A stretch of DNA of 64,000 nucleotides from Cycas panzhihuaensis (GCA_023213395.1 CM041465.1:111297741-111361740); one strand, 5' to 3'; positions 38,501 to 50,817 are shown, counted from the first letter of the stretch. Program-made: numbers and translations. The notes: a model not told the origin generated them from the letters alone.

Positions 38501-39519
38501 TATGATTATTGTGTTTACTTTAAATTCTTAGACAATGGCTTATTCATTATCTTGGTATTATATGTTGATAACATATTAGTTGCATGAAAGAGTGTGGTAG
38601 AAATCAACAAGTTAAAGGCTCAATTACTTAGGACTTTTAATATGAAAGATCTAGGAGCTACAAAATAAATCTTAGGTATGGAGATATATAAAGACTAGAA
38701 AAATAGTAAGCTATGGTTATCACAGGAGAAATATATGGAAAGGGTGCTAATTAGATTTGGTATGGCAAATATGAAACAAGTGAGTTGGATTCTTATTTCA
38801 AGATTTCCTTGAGTATGAGTCTTAGTGATGAAGAAGAAAAGGATTATATATCTTATGTACCTTATGCCAGTATAGTAGAAAGTTTGATGTATGCCATGGT
38901 ATGTATAAGACTTGACATTTTAGATGCAGTCAGTGTAGTTAGTAGGTTTATGGTAAATCCAGGAAAGAAACATTAGGTAGTAGTAAAATAGGTGTTTCAA
39001 TATTTAAGGGGCATAAGTGACTATTACATCATCTTTGGAGGTACAAGTAATTAGGTTTGTATATATATTAATTTAGACTTTACAAGAGATTTAGATAAGA
39101 GAAGGTCTACTTTAGGTTATGTATTTACTCTTCCAAATGGTCTAGTTAGTTGGATGTCAAAATTATAGAGTATAATTGTATTATTGACTACAAAAGTAGA
39201 ATATATTATTATAACACATACTTGTAAAGAAGTAATTAGGTTTCAGGGTCTATTGGTTGAGCTTGGAAGGAAACATGAAAAGATAAAGGTATTTTGAGAT
39301 AATCAAAGTGTCATTTACTTAGTAAAGAATCTAGCTTATCATAGTAGGATAAAGCATATTACTCTTAAGTACCATTTTATTAGACAAGTTATGGAAGCAA
39401 GTGGAGTGGCACTTGAGAAGGTTAAAACAAAATATAATTGTACTGATATATTCACAAAACTAGTACTATTGGAGAACCTCAAATTATGTTTGACTTCTCT
39501 TGTCTTACATAGAAGGTGA
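35598..39519 (+). pseudogene. gag-pol: Degenerate copia gag-pol (element G)
   Basis: Starts ATG at 35598 (MNKLTNAKFEVEKFNGKNNF), the usual copia Gag opening. Zinc knuckle relic HYNKIGHLKKDCYK near 36297-36340, first Cys lost. The protease active site near 36455-36490 is eroded (no DSG). 36545-36862 is an open 105-codon stretch covering the protease end and the start of the pre-integrase region, with LWH at its end. Integrase core near 37083-37330 (FIDDYFRK). RT from 37919 (open 110 codons; SCRWVFKKK, KYRARLVAK); the YVDD box reads YVDN at about 38561-38572, one G-to-A change. RNase H ends DIFTKLV..., TGA at 39517-39519. Interrupted by stops and a few shifts. Confidence 0.92.
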
Positions 39520-39555
39520 TAAACAGTCTAGGAAAGGTATCAGGTAAATTATTTT

Positions 39556-40190
39556 CAAGGTGGAGATTGGTAGATAATGTGATAACAATATTTTGGAGGC
39601 TAAAATTTTGATAGGTTGGTAGCATAATTCCCCCCCTCAGACTTCCTTGGTAAGATCCAAGGAGGGTGGAAGCCCCCTTGGATGGGGGCTACAGGGGGTA
39701 GTAGCCGCCGACATAAAAAATTAGCACTGAAAAGCATACTAAATTATAAAGTGAATTATGGTTGTTCATTTAAAATACCCTAGATTCGATGGTCGAGATT
39801 TGTGCCTTATATGACTGTCTCGTATAGCCTAATTTATGGTGTTTTTTCATTATGTTAATGGTGTTTGATGTATTAGATGTACTATATTAAGTAGAGATAG
39901 CTGGCTGTTGTTACTATGAGTATTCTATTGGGGATTATGTATATTTCTCCATTCTTGGATAATAAAGATTGATACATTTCCTTTGTGGATATTTTCCTAA
40001 CACACTGCTAGGGTTTTAGTATGGTATACTAGGTGTATATATGATGTTTTGGCTTTGTAATTCATTTATTATATTATCTTTAGTTTAATAACTTACATGT
40101 TAAATTTCAATTTCGATTCCCGTAACTAATTACAAAATATTTTAGATCTTGGTGATGATTTCTGGTTATTGGGACCTAGTTCTCTCAACA
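39556..40190 (+). repeat. PPT and 3' LTR of element G
   Basis: PPT CAAGGTGGAGAT (39556-39567), then the 623-bp LTR starting TGGTAGATAATG at 39568 and ending CTCAACA at 40190. The target-site copy TCTTA follows. Confidence 0.92.
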
Positions 40191-40195
40191 TCTTA

Positions 40196-40856
40196 TAGTC
40201 TTTAGAAATCATAGGAGTAAACCTCCTTAAAACATATATAACTTTTGATACATATATTAATATTTAATTCCATCTAAATGATTAAAATTATAATTTAGAG
40301 ACCATTATTTTAAGTCATATTTTATGTATTTTAGAGCTACTTTATTCTAAATATTAAATTTTAAAGTTAGAATTTTATAATTACATTAGGGAAAGAGAAA
40401 AGAAAAAAATGAGATTATAATAAGAGGTTAGATTAACTATAGACATCCCCTAAAAAAAAATCAGAAAAGGGAGAGAAAAATCTATGTGATCAAACTCTTC
40501 CACTTTAGTCTTGATGGTTCATTAACTTTTAATGACTAACTCATAGCCATGATCATATACTTTAAAGAGGTTAAGTTAATAGAGTATGGTAAGATTTGTG
40601 ATGGTATTATACATTTGAAAGGTCCCCTTCATAATTGGGCATAATGATGGTTATGTCATGATTCTTATAGGATACCCTCATATCTCTTTATTTCTTCTCT
40701 TTGCTAAGAGATCTTTCCTAATCAAAGTATCCTTATGAAAGAAGAGGCTAATTAGGATGGCATAAGGGACCCTTATATTTTAATAGATATAATTAAAACC
40801 TTCAAATCCATTAAGGGTAATTTTTAAGAGTTTTCTATGATTTTATTTTCCCCTAG
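40196..40856 (+). other. Non-coding interior of H, right of G
   Basis: AT-rich, with an A-rich block (40385-40420). No confident coding frame. It ends in TTTTATTTTCCCCTAG (40841-40856), a polypyrimidine tract plus AG that has the form of a 3' splice acceptor just before the H frame. Confidence 0.5.
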
Positions 40857-41465
40857 AAGTGGCTGAAGAGGAGATTTTAGAGGAAGTTCTGAAGGACCAA
40901 CTACAACATATTGAAGTCCCTACATTTATATCTTCTCTAAATGATAGGGTGATCAATCTTAAGTCTATTATTTTGGAATAAGTCATTGTACTATCTATTA
41001 TATAAGGTGAACTTTAAAATGATAAGAAAAACTTTCTTCCCCCTCATAGTGGTAATTTGGATAATAATATGGTGCTTCTCCCTTATAAAGGATAAAATCT
41101 TAGTTAGTGTGAGTAGAATATTCATAATCTTGGTATGGTTAAGGAGAAACAACTGTCTTATAAATTGTATGAGCATTTAGGTGCTAATTTTTATGGATCC
41201 TTACATTATTATATCATACACCCACATTACTTGGATCATGATAAAAATAAAAATAGATAGCATTCATCTATTGCATGCTCCTATTTAGTAGAAAGAATAG
41301 ATATGGAGTATTATTTTCATTTAATAATAGGTACACTAGTAATTGACATCTTATGAAAAAAGGATAAAACATTTACCTATGATATTATAGTAGTAACATG
41401 TGGTGGATATATGTCTCCATGTATATAGATGCTTTGAGGGAAAACATCTAAAAAGGGAGGGAATA
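40857..41465 (+). pseudogene. Unidentified ORF of element H
   Basis: A single forward frame of about 200 codons, interrupted by stops but by no frameshift, from VAEEEILEEVLKD (40860) to the polypurine stretch AAAAAGGGAGGGA before the 3' LTR. Readable parts include SGNLDNNMVLLPYKG, KLYEHLGANFYGSLHYYII, SYLVERIDMEYYFHLIIGT and YDIIVVTCGGYMSPC. None is a gag, protease, RT, RNase H or integrase motif. It may be a captured host sequence or an accessory protein; I do not recognise it. Two TGA among the stops suggest Trp codons lost. Confidence 0.5.
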
Positions 41466-41817
41466 TGGTGAACCTTCACCACATATAAGTAGGTCAATTA
41501 GAAGGAGGTTAAAGGTAGTGAAGGTTAGTATTAAGTAAATTAAATAATAAGGAAATAAGGGATTGGGTAGCTTAAAGCTAGGTGAATATAATATTATGAT
41601 GAGATGGTAAGGCTTTTGCTATAACTACCCTACTCTATATATTATTAATATTATGTTATGTTAATGAAAAGATTGCTCTTAAAGCTCATTATGGTATGCC
41701 TTTCTTTGTCTTTGGTACACTTCATCTCCATCTTCTACTCTATCTACCTCTATCAATTTTGAGCTATCTTACTCTATTTATATATATTGTAGAGGTAACA
41801 CAAATCAGCCTATTGCA
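41466..41817 (+). repeat. 3' LTR of element H
   Basis: 352 bp, TGGTGAACC to CCTATTGCA, partner of the split 5' LTR. The first 16 bases contain a small inverted repeat (GGTGAA / TTCACC). Confidence 0.87.
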
Positions 41818-43199
41818 TTATACCACTTTTCCCAACAAAGGATAGTGCCTATTGTATAGTTAGAGAGTTGCCAAAATTTTACTAAAATCATCAAAAGGTA
41901 TGACCTAAAAATATGTGTTTTAAACTTATTTTTATGCATTTTGAGTTATCATCAAAACTTTTTTTTTTGTCATAACTCAATATGATAGGTAAAAATGTTG
42001 CCCAATTTTCCTTAGAAAGTTTATTAAATTGATACATGCAACTAACCTTATTTTGAGTTATTTGGTGACTTGGCTTCATGAGGATTTTCATTACTAAAAG
42101 GGTTTGTAGGAATATTTAGAGTGAATCCTAGCTTTTCCTCTCAAAACCCTTGTCTCGAAGATTTTAATTCAAAATGAAAAGGCTTAATTATATCTTTTAA
42201 TTCTTCTTTTTCATTTAAAATAAGAAAAGTAAAAGGAGAATGTTGATTGTTTGTTTGTCATACTTTCCTACTTGTCCTCTCATCCTTACATATATATAGT
42301 TTAATTTTCTAAAAAAAAGAACATAAAAACCAAAAAAAATTGAAAAATCATTATATTACATTGCATGTTTTCTTATCCTTTGTGTGTGTTTTGCAAAGGC
42401 TAGAATGGAGTGGAGATTTATACTTATTATAAGTCCATGAATTTATGGCACTAATAAACTTTTGAGTTAGTTTTTCTTACTATTTTCATTTAATTAAAAG
42501 TGTGTTTTAATTACATATTAGGTGTGTTGCTTGCTTCTTCTTGTTATGACATAGATTAAGGTTCATTATTCTATAAAAAATATGGGATCATTTCCTTTAT
42601 ACCTAGGTTTCACATCTGGGTGAAAAAGGTGGTCTTATACCTTTAGATAAATCAAATCCTCTAATTTATGTTTTGAATGAGCTAGTGACAAGCACCAATC
42701 TTTAATACATTCTCATATATGGGATTTTGATAGTCAAGTAAACCTCATTTATCTAATTGAGAGTAGTGAACTCTTTCTTATCTCATAAAATGGGAGGTTC
42801 ATTATAGTTATATGTAGGTATAATCAGGTAGTCTTGTAGTTGTGAGAGATGGGTTACTAGTGTTAATGAGTCTCCACCATATTATCTATAAGAAACTACA
42901 TCTTATAGTCTTAACTGCCTGAGACCTCTCACTTTAGTTAGTCCCTTCCACTTTTCTTTGAATTTAAGTTCATTGTATTGGGGTCATTTAGAAGCTAAGT
43001 TTAGAATAGGTTAGTCCAACTTTTAAGGAGATTAGTTGTGTAGGATAGGTATGTAGAAGTAATTGTATTCATGCACATGTACCCTAATAACTCCCTCTAA
43101 CTTTAAGGGCTTTTATTGAGTGTTGTTTAGTCCTTTTGAGGATAGTTAATATTAGATAAATTGATTTTATCTTAATACTTTCAACTTATTAGTAGTCTA
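41818..43199. other. Anonymous AT-rich DNA between H and D
   Basis: No gene or repeat partner found in the window. The right end may include eroded RT or 3' sequence of D. Confidence 0.45.
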
Positions 43200-46100
43200 C
43201 TATCTTACTTTCTTCATGCATTTCTTATTCATCTACTTGCGTACATCACTTATTAGATTTAAATAACCACATATACATTCATGAAGATACTGTTTGCATC
43301 TATTTGATATCTTGTCCAACCTCATTATATAGATAAGAATATCATTAATCTAATTATTTCTAACCTTACAAAAGGTGCAAATGTTTCATTGTAATCTATG
43401 CCCTCAATTTGAGCATAGCCCTTTACAACTAACCTTGCCTTATACTCATCAATAGACCCATATGATTTATATTTAGTCTTATAGGCCCATTTAGTTCCAA
43501 TGGTATTTTTATTATATGGTAGATCCACTAACTCCTATGTGTTATTTTTTACTGAGATATCGTACTCCTCTATCATTGCTTTCTTATATTCTTCTTAACT
43601 ATTTACCTCTTCAAAGTTGTAAGGCTCGTTAAACTCTATAACCTGAGCTATAAATGTAAAATTCACCCTTTGAGATCTTGTAGTCCTTCTCCTAAAGTTG
43701 GTGTCCAAAATATTTGAAAGGTTATGAGCCCCTTATACCCATTTAGAGACCCTTCAATTTGAAGTAAAGGGTCCTACTTCATTTATATTAGGTACATTTA
43801 TATTTTGAAAGTTTAAGCCCATCTCAATCATGGTATTCTTACTCTTATCTTTTCCAATAACTTCTTCTTAGTAAAATTCATCTTCTTTAAAGATGACATC
43901 CATGCTTATAATAATTACTTTCCATTTTATATCATAAAGTTTATAAGATCTAGAAGAGTTACAATATCATATAAAGATACATTTAATACTTTTATCATTT
44001 AACTTTCTTCTCCTTTAATCTGGGGATATGTACATAATCTATAAACATAAAAATTATTAAGTGTTTGGATGCTTAGCTTATAACCTATCTAAGCTTCTTC
44101 TGGTGTAATTGCTTTGGTGATATACTTGTTCAATACATAGATAGTTGTGTGTATACTTCAACCTAATATTCATTTCTAAGTTGCTTGTCATTAAGTATAC
44201 TCCTTGTTATTTTAGTAATTATTCTATTCTTCCTTTTTGCAACCCCATTTTATTATAGGGTATATAGATTTGTAAGCTATTCCCTTATTAGATGGTACCT
44301 ATAGTAAGCTTTGAATTCATTTGAAATGAATTCTCCCCCATTTTCTGAGCTTAGGGTCAAAATTCTAAGTCCACTTTATCTTTCAACCATAGTTTTGAAA
44401 TCGATAAAATATTGCATCTAACTTAAATTTAAGGAACTAAACCCAAGTTATGCTTGTAAAATCATTAATAAATGTCAAAAAAGACTTAGCACCTCTACAT
44501 GAGGGAACATCCATTAGACCACATAAGTCTATGTATATTAATTGGAGGGGCCTATTAGCCTTATAACTTTCATTAGGGAATCCTTCCATTTGTTACTTTC
44601 TAAGTATATATCCTTCGCATATTTCTTTAATATATTCAATTTTTGGTAGTCTAATCACCATGTGTATTTTTTTCATTAAGGCCAAACTATTATAGTTTAC
44701 ATGGCCAAGTCTTTTATATAATGTTTCACTATCCCCATTAGTTGATGCCTTCAAGATATAGTAGTCTATTAGGGGAATGACTAGTTTGAATAACATGTTA
44801 GTAGTCATTTATCCTTCGGTTATAATTACTATGTTCATTAGTTTATCTTTAATGGTGCATTCTCAATTGTCAAAGATTACCTTATACTTTTATTCCATCA
44901 TCTGACCCATCTACAGTAAATTATTCTTAAGTGTTAGAACATGAAGCACATCATTTATATACCTTATTTCCCTAAAATTAGTTTGTATGGAGACATTCCC
45001 TTTATCAATAGTTGCTTGATTCATGTTATCAACAAATATAATCGTTTTTTTCTTATTGTTATCTAGTTCTTTAAACCACTCTTCTCTATGAGTCATATAT
45101 GTAGAACATCTACAATCTATGTACTAATTATCTTCTTCTTCATTTTCCATTAAACTTGATAAAAATAATCTTTCATCTTGTCTTTTCTCAATAGTTGTAT
45201 TAGTAGTTCCCCTTTATGAATTAGATCCTTTTATAAAGTAATTTTCTTCTAAGTGTCATTTTTGTAGAAATAGGAATATTAGATTATTCCTCCACCCCTT
45301 GGACTTCTTCCTCTTTATACTTTGTTTCTACCCCTTGGACTTTAACCTCTTCGTCTTCTTTAAGGTACATAATTTTAACCTTGGCCTTGATTGAATTGGC
45401 CTTGAAAATACTTTTATCCTTAGAACTGATTTTGCTCTTAGTAGAAGTGACTTGAAACTTGTCCTTAATGACTTTGAACTTGATAATAACTAGTGCTTAA
45501 TAGGCTTGTCCTTGCCTTTAAAATTGATTTTTAAGTTGACCTAAACTTCTAAGGGAGTGTCCTCTACCCCTAGAACTTTGGACATGAAATATAGGCCTAA
45601 CTTTTGCCTTGGTGATAAAAGCATGTTAAAAAGACTCACTTCCCCCCTTTCTCTCTTCTATAACTAGTAATATGACACTTAACTGATCTATCTTAAGGGT
45701 ACTTAGGTCTTTAGAGACCTTAATACTAGTGGCAACCATTTCAAATTATTTGATATCATTTACATATCTTAAGATTTTCTAAACTACCCTTTACTCATTA
45801 ATTAACTCTCCTAAGGCCCTCATTTGATTGACTAGGCTTTATATTTTTGTAATGAAGTTATTTACATATTTATTATTATTCATTACTAAGTTCTCAAATT
45901 TCTTCCTTAAAGTCTAAAGCTTTAATATTACTGCTCCTTCATATGTAGTCTTTAGTACATCCCATACTTCCTTCGATGTTGATTCTTCATTAACCCTTAG
46001 GAATATATGATCCTCCAAAGCACAATAGATAAATGCCAATGCTTTGTTGTCTTATATTTTATTCTCCTTGAAGGTCTTCTTTTTATCTTCAATGGTATTT

Positions 46101-46240
46101 GTAGCAAGTGCTTCATAATATATTTCAATTAGTTCTCATATATCTTTGGCTATAGAAATTTATTTTATACATCTATTCTAAATGAGAGAATTAATGCCAT
46201 CAAATTAGGGTAATGTAACATTACTAATATTTGAGGCCAT
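43200..46240 (-). pseudogene. gag-pol: Degenerate copia gag-pol (element D)
   Basis: Starts ATG at 46240 (MASNISNVTLP, then FDGINSL). Gag continues to about 45550, with ALEDHIFLRVNEEST near 46000 and a Lys-rich region. The protease relic YIDCRCSTYMTHREEW (family DSGCS) is near 45075-45130 and runs into the open stretch 44911-45096. Pre-integrase region 44593-44808 has LYKRLGHVNYNSL and ICEGYILRK. Integrase core is eroded near 44500-44000. The post-integrase segment around 43890 parallels the MSRDIIL segment of C. RT opens at 43325-43528 with [12 protein letters not shown] and [19 protein letters not shown], then decays after RLMIFLSI. Confidence 0.85.
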
Positions 46241-46500
46241 AATAAAAAAATTGACTTATAAAATATTTTCTTAAAAAATAAAGTACTTAAAAGGAAATAT
46301 TGACAAAGAACTAAAAGAAGGCAATAAAAGACACTTATATGCAATCAAGACTTGCCCACTTTCAACTTGGAGACTTAGACAAATATTCCAATTGGGACTC
46401 AACCACCTCTAAAGAAAATTCTTTGTATTTAAAAAGGTTACAAACTAAAATTTTGCTAATTTATTCAAGGGTCATCATGTAGGAAGCCTAAAACTAATGC
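46241..46500 (-). other. Leader of element D with block conserved in C
   Basis: Non-coding. 46389-46413 and 12841-12865 are near identical (CAATTGGGACTCAACCACC...). On the minus strand the block contains TGGTTGAGTCCCAATTGG, which starts with the TGG expected of a primer-binding site. I could not assign a tRNA. Confidence 0.5.
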
Positions 46501-46923
46501 CAACTTTGGCTATTAAAATGTGTGAGAGTATGTGTACATGCTGGTTGTAGGTTAGGTGTCAAGCCAACCAGAGGCATACTAAGATCATCCACAAGGGGAC
46601 TTCTACACTATATATATCATGGTAAACTCCCAAGGGAGAAAACCCACTAATATAATGTTTGGTATATTAAATATAAAACAATATACAGTGTTTAAGAGGT
46701 GACATGGAGCACAAGAAGACAATGAGATAATATTGATCTTGAGTTGATGTTTAGAATACCAAGGATGTATGAATAAATATACTGTAAAATAGTACCGTGT
46801 ATGGTCATGCCTCTTCATCATGTCTTTTTACCAATGGACACATCCTTCTGTCACACCTGCATACACTAATTAATCCTAATGAAGTACTAAGTTATATTTA
46901 ACCTAAGTTAACTATCACTAACA
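46500..46923 (-). repeat. Probable 3' LTR of element J
   Basis: On the minus strand, TGTTAGTGATAG starts at 46923 directly after a perfect-looking PPT (AGAGGGGGA, plus 46924-46932). Further in are CCTTGGGAG and TTTTCTCCC elements and a TATATATA stretch, as in LTRs. No second copy is in the window, so the far end is a guess. Confidence 0.55.
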
Positions 46924-47690
46924 TCCCCCTCTAATGCAAATAGGGGATGAAGCAAAAATAATTACTCCATTAATTAGGAGATCTATCCTTTTATACTAAT
47001 CCCTCCTCAAGGATGATCTCACTAAGTGTTGATTGGTGACATTCATCCAATAACTCCATGAATTAATTTGCAGCCTAGCTAGTGGTTGAAGAAGATTCCA
47101 CTTGAAGCTTACTTTCATTAAATACCTCTTGAAAATTTGATTTGTATCTCTCTTTTGATATTGACACTTGGTCTTTTAGGTACTCTTTCCCCAAACTAAG
47201 AGCTTCTTCCATGGGTTGTAATATTCCATCAACTAAATATGAGTCCAAATCAAACATAGGATATATACCATTAGCACAATTCAACCATCATAATTGTTTA
47301 TCTTGTCCTTTCTTAATGACCTCTAAGTTTTACACCTGATATAATTTCCCCAAGTCTAGGTTAAGAAATGAAGACTAAATATTATTTTGATATGACTCTC
47401 CACCAAGTGCAGCTACTATATTTAACCTATTTATTAATTTTTGATTAATAGGTGTAATCATAGTCTCAGGGTCAATTTATATAGAAGGGATATTTCCATG
47501 TAAAGAATATTTTTCCTTCACCATAGATTCTTTCCAATAATGATTCCTTTGCTATAATGAATCTAGAACATGGGAGTTATTTCTTGGATACTAGGAATAG
47601 ATAAGAGTGACACCTCCCAGGTAGACATAGGTATACATCTCTACCTCCTACTCTGTTCACTTTCATGGTATGATGATATGTGTTTATGGT
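46924..47690 (-). pseudogene. Unidentified ORF of element J, ending at the PPT
   Basis: A minus-strand frame of about 250 codons, read from about 47690 down to the PPT, interrupted by stops but in one register. The open stretch 47284-47075 contains NCANGIYPMFDLDSYLVDGI and ALSLGKEYLKDQVSISKERY. Upstream parts read VYLGGVTLIYS, NSHVLDSL and NRLNIVAALGGESYQNN. These are not RNase H or other pol motifs, although RNase H or integrase would be expected next to the 3' LTR. Either J is non-autonomous with a foreign gene, or the frame is an accessory ORF. I do not recognise the protein. Confidence 0.45.
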
Positions 47691-50600
47691 TTCAGTGATA
47701 TGACATAGTTATATAGACTGCCTTGATGCCTAGTTTACTTCCTACTTCTTGCCTATGATTGTGTTCCAACCTATGATGACCAAGGACCATGGTCCTATGG
47801 CATCACATAGCTCCAAGAGACACCTTCCTAGAGTTTACAAATACTTATGGGCCTCTGCAGCCCCCCTTGACTCACTCTTGGCTTGTTATATGACCCTCTA
47901 AGGTGGGTCTTGACTTATCAACTCATTAGCATACCTTTGTATCATTATTGGTGCTTAGCCTTCACCCTTTTTATATATTAGGAGGGCCCACCACTACTAA
48001 GATCCCCTAAAGACCCTTACCGATCCACTAAACTCTACTCTTTGCACCCTGAGATTAATCTTCTTAGGATTCTTTAGGTCTTTTTTATTTCTTTCTCCTT
48101 GATTTCTTTACACCGTGTCAATCTTTGTACTACCATATTAATAATCATAGTATCACTAAGTTTAACATGGGGTAACTATCCATTATTTTCCGGAGCCAGA
48201 AAATGGCCAAATTCACACTTATTATGAATTTGACACATGGCAAAGGGTCTCTTCTCACCTCGACTAAATCCTAATTCCTCTGAAAACCTAATTAGGATAT
48301 AGAAACAAAATTTAAACTCATTTTACTCCCTCTCTCTCAATCTCTCACGAACCAAAAAATAACCCTCTTCTCCTCTCTTCTCCTCCTTTCACCTACTCAG
48401 CTATGATAGGGTAGAAACCCCAAATTGTAGGTCTAAAAGAGGGATTTACTAGTGAGACAAGTCTCTTCTAGGGCTCATCAAGGTAGCAACAGTGAGATAT
48501 TTAAGATTCAGGGTATTTTCTCCTCTAAAAAAGGGCCTCCTTCATCCTAAAAGTAGGGTTTTTAGCTCTACTTCTCTTGTTTATGAGGTAACACCTAGTT
48601 TATCTAATTTTTATGGCTGAAAGCATGTCCCTTTCTACTGTTCCTTCCTGAGTACACTCATTTCATTAGTTGCACATTTCAGTACATGCTTTAGTACATA
48701 TGTCACTCTATTTTTTATAAGCAAAGGGAGGCAAAACCTCCGCTTTTTCTTTGGTTGGTATCTTTAAACCCTTCGGTTCCAACTAGCTAGCAGTTAGATG
48801 GGTTTGGGATATGTTTTGAGAAGGGAAAGAGGAGTAAACAACTACAATTCTAACTCCTAATACCATACCATCAAGGGCAACCCCCTACTTCTTAAGATTT
48901 CTCCACACTATACCTGCTCCATGAGCTAGGGTATCCTAGAGAATGCAAGCTCTTTCATGTTTGCAGCATTTCTAGCACTTGCAACATTTGCATTTAGTTG
49001 GCATATACTCTGTTTATCAAGAGCCTTCATGGTTTACTTTTTCCTTCATAATATCTATAACTTTTGCATGTTTTGTACCTTTTGCAACACTTGTAACTTT
49101 TGCAGCATTTATATCTTTTATAACATTTATAATTTCATGTAAGCTTTTGATTCCATACTACTTGAATCTTTTGATTTCTTCCTAACTCATCTATATAATA
49201 CCTATACATCTAGAAGGTGACTCACTTATAGGATCTAGCCATTCCAAGGCTATCATCCTCTTCTCCTTTAATCCCCCTCTTTTTTCCCATAGGTTGTATG
49301 AGATAGTATTATGTGTGAAGAAAAATAACATACTCTTCATTTCTTCTTTAGCACACAACGTAAACTTTGTTATCACCTTGATAAGGCACACACACAACTA
49401 TATACATCTAAGCGAAATCACTAAAGATAAGGTATCTTTTAGGTAAGTGAAATCACTAAAGATAAGGTATCTTTTAGGTAAGCGAAATCACCCTATAACA
49501 AAGAGGTATGGTTCTCCATTTTGTATTTATTTTTCTTTGATTTTCTTTTTAGATTTATTTGCTTTATAAATGCTTTAGGGAAGGTAAGGGAGCCCCTTTA
49601 TGGATTCATCCACCACATCCACTATGATTTACAGCACAGAGCCACGAATGAGAGAAGCATGAGAAGGAGTGCATTGCTTCATCAACCGACATACTTCCTA
49701 GTGTACTCCTCATAAATACTCCTCTCTCTCCTTTTGTTTCCCATTCCCCCTTCCTAAAAAGAAATCTACGTATGCTTGCATGTGGGTTGTATCCCTCCTT
49801 TTACTTATTTGCACTCATAGAGAAAGGGTATAAAGGGTGTACGTATACATATGCATTTTATCTTTCTACTTCTCTTTTCCATGGAAAGAATAAAATAATA
49901 AAGATCCTTTACCTTCCTCATTTGCATGTGGATAGGAAGGTGGAATGAATAGATGTATTTTCTTTTTATAAAGAAAAGGATAGACTAACTAAAGAATCCT
50001 CCTTTCCTAGCCATTACCTCTTTGCATCTTGCATATATACATGCACATAGGGATAAGGTTAGGAAAACATAATCTGATTGAAAAGTATTTCCTTTTTGCA
50101 TAGAAAAAAAAGCATTAAAAGAAAAGGTTTATATAAATAATTTGTTTCTTCCCTCTCTTTTACCCCCTCCCTTGAATCATCTTTCTTTAGATAAAGGAAA
50201 AGAGAGTGAAGTTAAAAGAGACTATTGTTATTTGTATGTATTATTTTTCCAAGACTAAGACCTTGATTTTGCCACATTATCTCATAGCTAAAATAAGGGA
50301 CATAATCCAAACCCTTAGCATAACCAAATAACCCTTATACTTAGACCAAACCCTAAAGTCAAACCCTTTAGGTAACCTCAAAGATAACCCTTAGGAGTCT
50401 TGTCTATCCAAATCATCTCCTATACATGCCAAACCTCTTCCTTCCCTTCAACTAATCACTTCTTTCCCTTTGTTTCTAGGTTTCCTTTCCATAAGGAATC
50501 ATCTTTCTATTGCCCCCTCGTCAAAAGGAAGCCTTTCCTATCCTCTCTTTCACCTTAAGGGTAGGAAAGCCCATCTGCAATTACTCCGTAACTCAAGGAT

Positions 50601-50817
50601 AACCATCTCCCATATCAAATTCCAAAAGGTATCGAATAAAAAGGGAAGTCTTAGCACTGTTTATAGGTCTCCAAACCTGTGTTCTGATGTGCAGATGCCC
50701 TTTGAGAGTGACCTATCTCTCCTGAGAGATTCTTAGACCCCTGTTGTAGTTATAGTGTTGGTTTAGGCACTCTTGTCCATAATGACCCCTAGAGGTATGC
50801 TTCCACTGGTGACCATA
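47691..50817. other. Region left of gypsy K, no gene assigned
   Basis: Somewhat less AT-rich, with pyrimidine-rich tracts (48325-48400) and scattered AACCCTAAA-like words near 50340, not in tandem. It should contain the 5' part of gypsy K (LTR, gag, protease), but none of these could be recognised. Several open stretches of 60-90 codons (48957-49185, 49521-49715, 50470-50736) show no motif. A run of about 18-bp degenerate units of the form AAC(A/T)TTTGCA lies at 48960-49135. Confidence 0.45.
49410..49491. repeat. 35-bp tandem repeat, 2.3 copies
   Basis: Unit AAGCGAAATCACTAAAG..., with copies at 49410-49444 and 49445-49479 differing at one base and a partial third copy at 49480-49491. The near identity makes it recent compared with its surroundings. 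Confidence 0.95.

Larger units (their letters stand above)
34868..40190 (+). mobile_element. Full-length copia element G
   Basis: 5.32 kb Ty1/copia element with two LTRs, PBS, gag-pol relic and PPT, inserted in the interior of H. Perfect target-site duplication TCTTA (34863-34867 and 40191-40195). A solo LTR of the same family lies at 61147-61712. It is less decayed than A, B or E; several domains stay open for about 100 codons. Confidence 0.93.
25762..41817 (+). mobile_element. LTR element H, likely non-autonomous, with F and G nested inside
   Basis: Two related LTRs of about 352 bp delimit H: 25762-25797 plus 34135-34449 (split by F), and 41466-41817. Between them, once copia G (34868-40190) is removed, only about 1.7 kb of own sequence remains: PBS, AT-rich non-coding DNA and one unfamiliar frame. 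No gag, PR, RT or integrase of its own was found, so H fits a non-autonomous LARD/TRIM-like element. The presumed flanks (CTCTA and TTATA) do not match well, so no clear target-site duplication can be claimed. Confidence 0.78.
43200..46500 (-). mobile_element. Copia element D, truncated in RT
   Basis: Minus-strand Ty1/copia element of the C family: leader, gag, protease, integrase and the start of RT. RT fades out at about 43200-43270, soon after its first conserved block, so the right half of pol and the 3' LTR are missing. The leader shares a 25-bp block with C (46389-46413). Its 5' LTR was not identified, and element J begins close by. Confidence 0.8.

Noticed and set aside
40986-41176. 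Overlapping 60-codon ORFs on both strands in H
   Set aside because: Hydrophobic, AT-driven frames without motifs. The better signal is the continuous third frame from 40860 to the PPT.
25762-41822. Target-site duplication for element H
   Set aside because: Candidate flanks CTCTA and TTATA agree at three of five positions only, which is not enough to claim.
50330-50380. Telomere-like AAACCCTAAA words
   Set aside because: Scattered single words, not a tandem array. They occur by chance in AT-rich, CCT-containing DNA.
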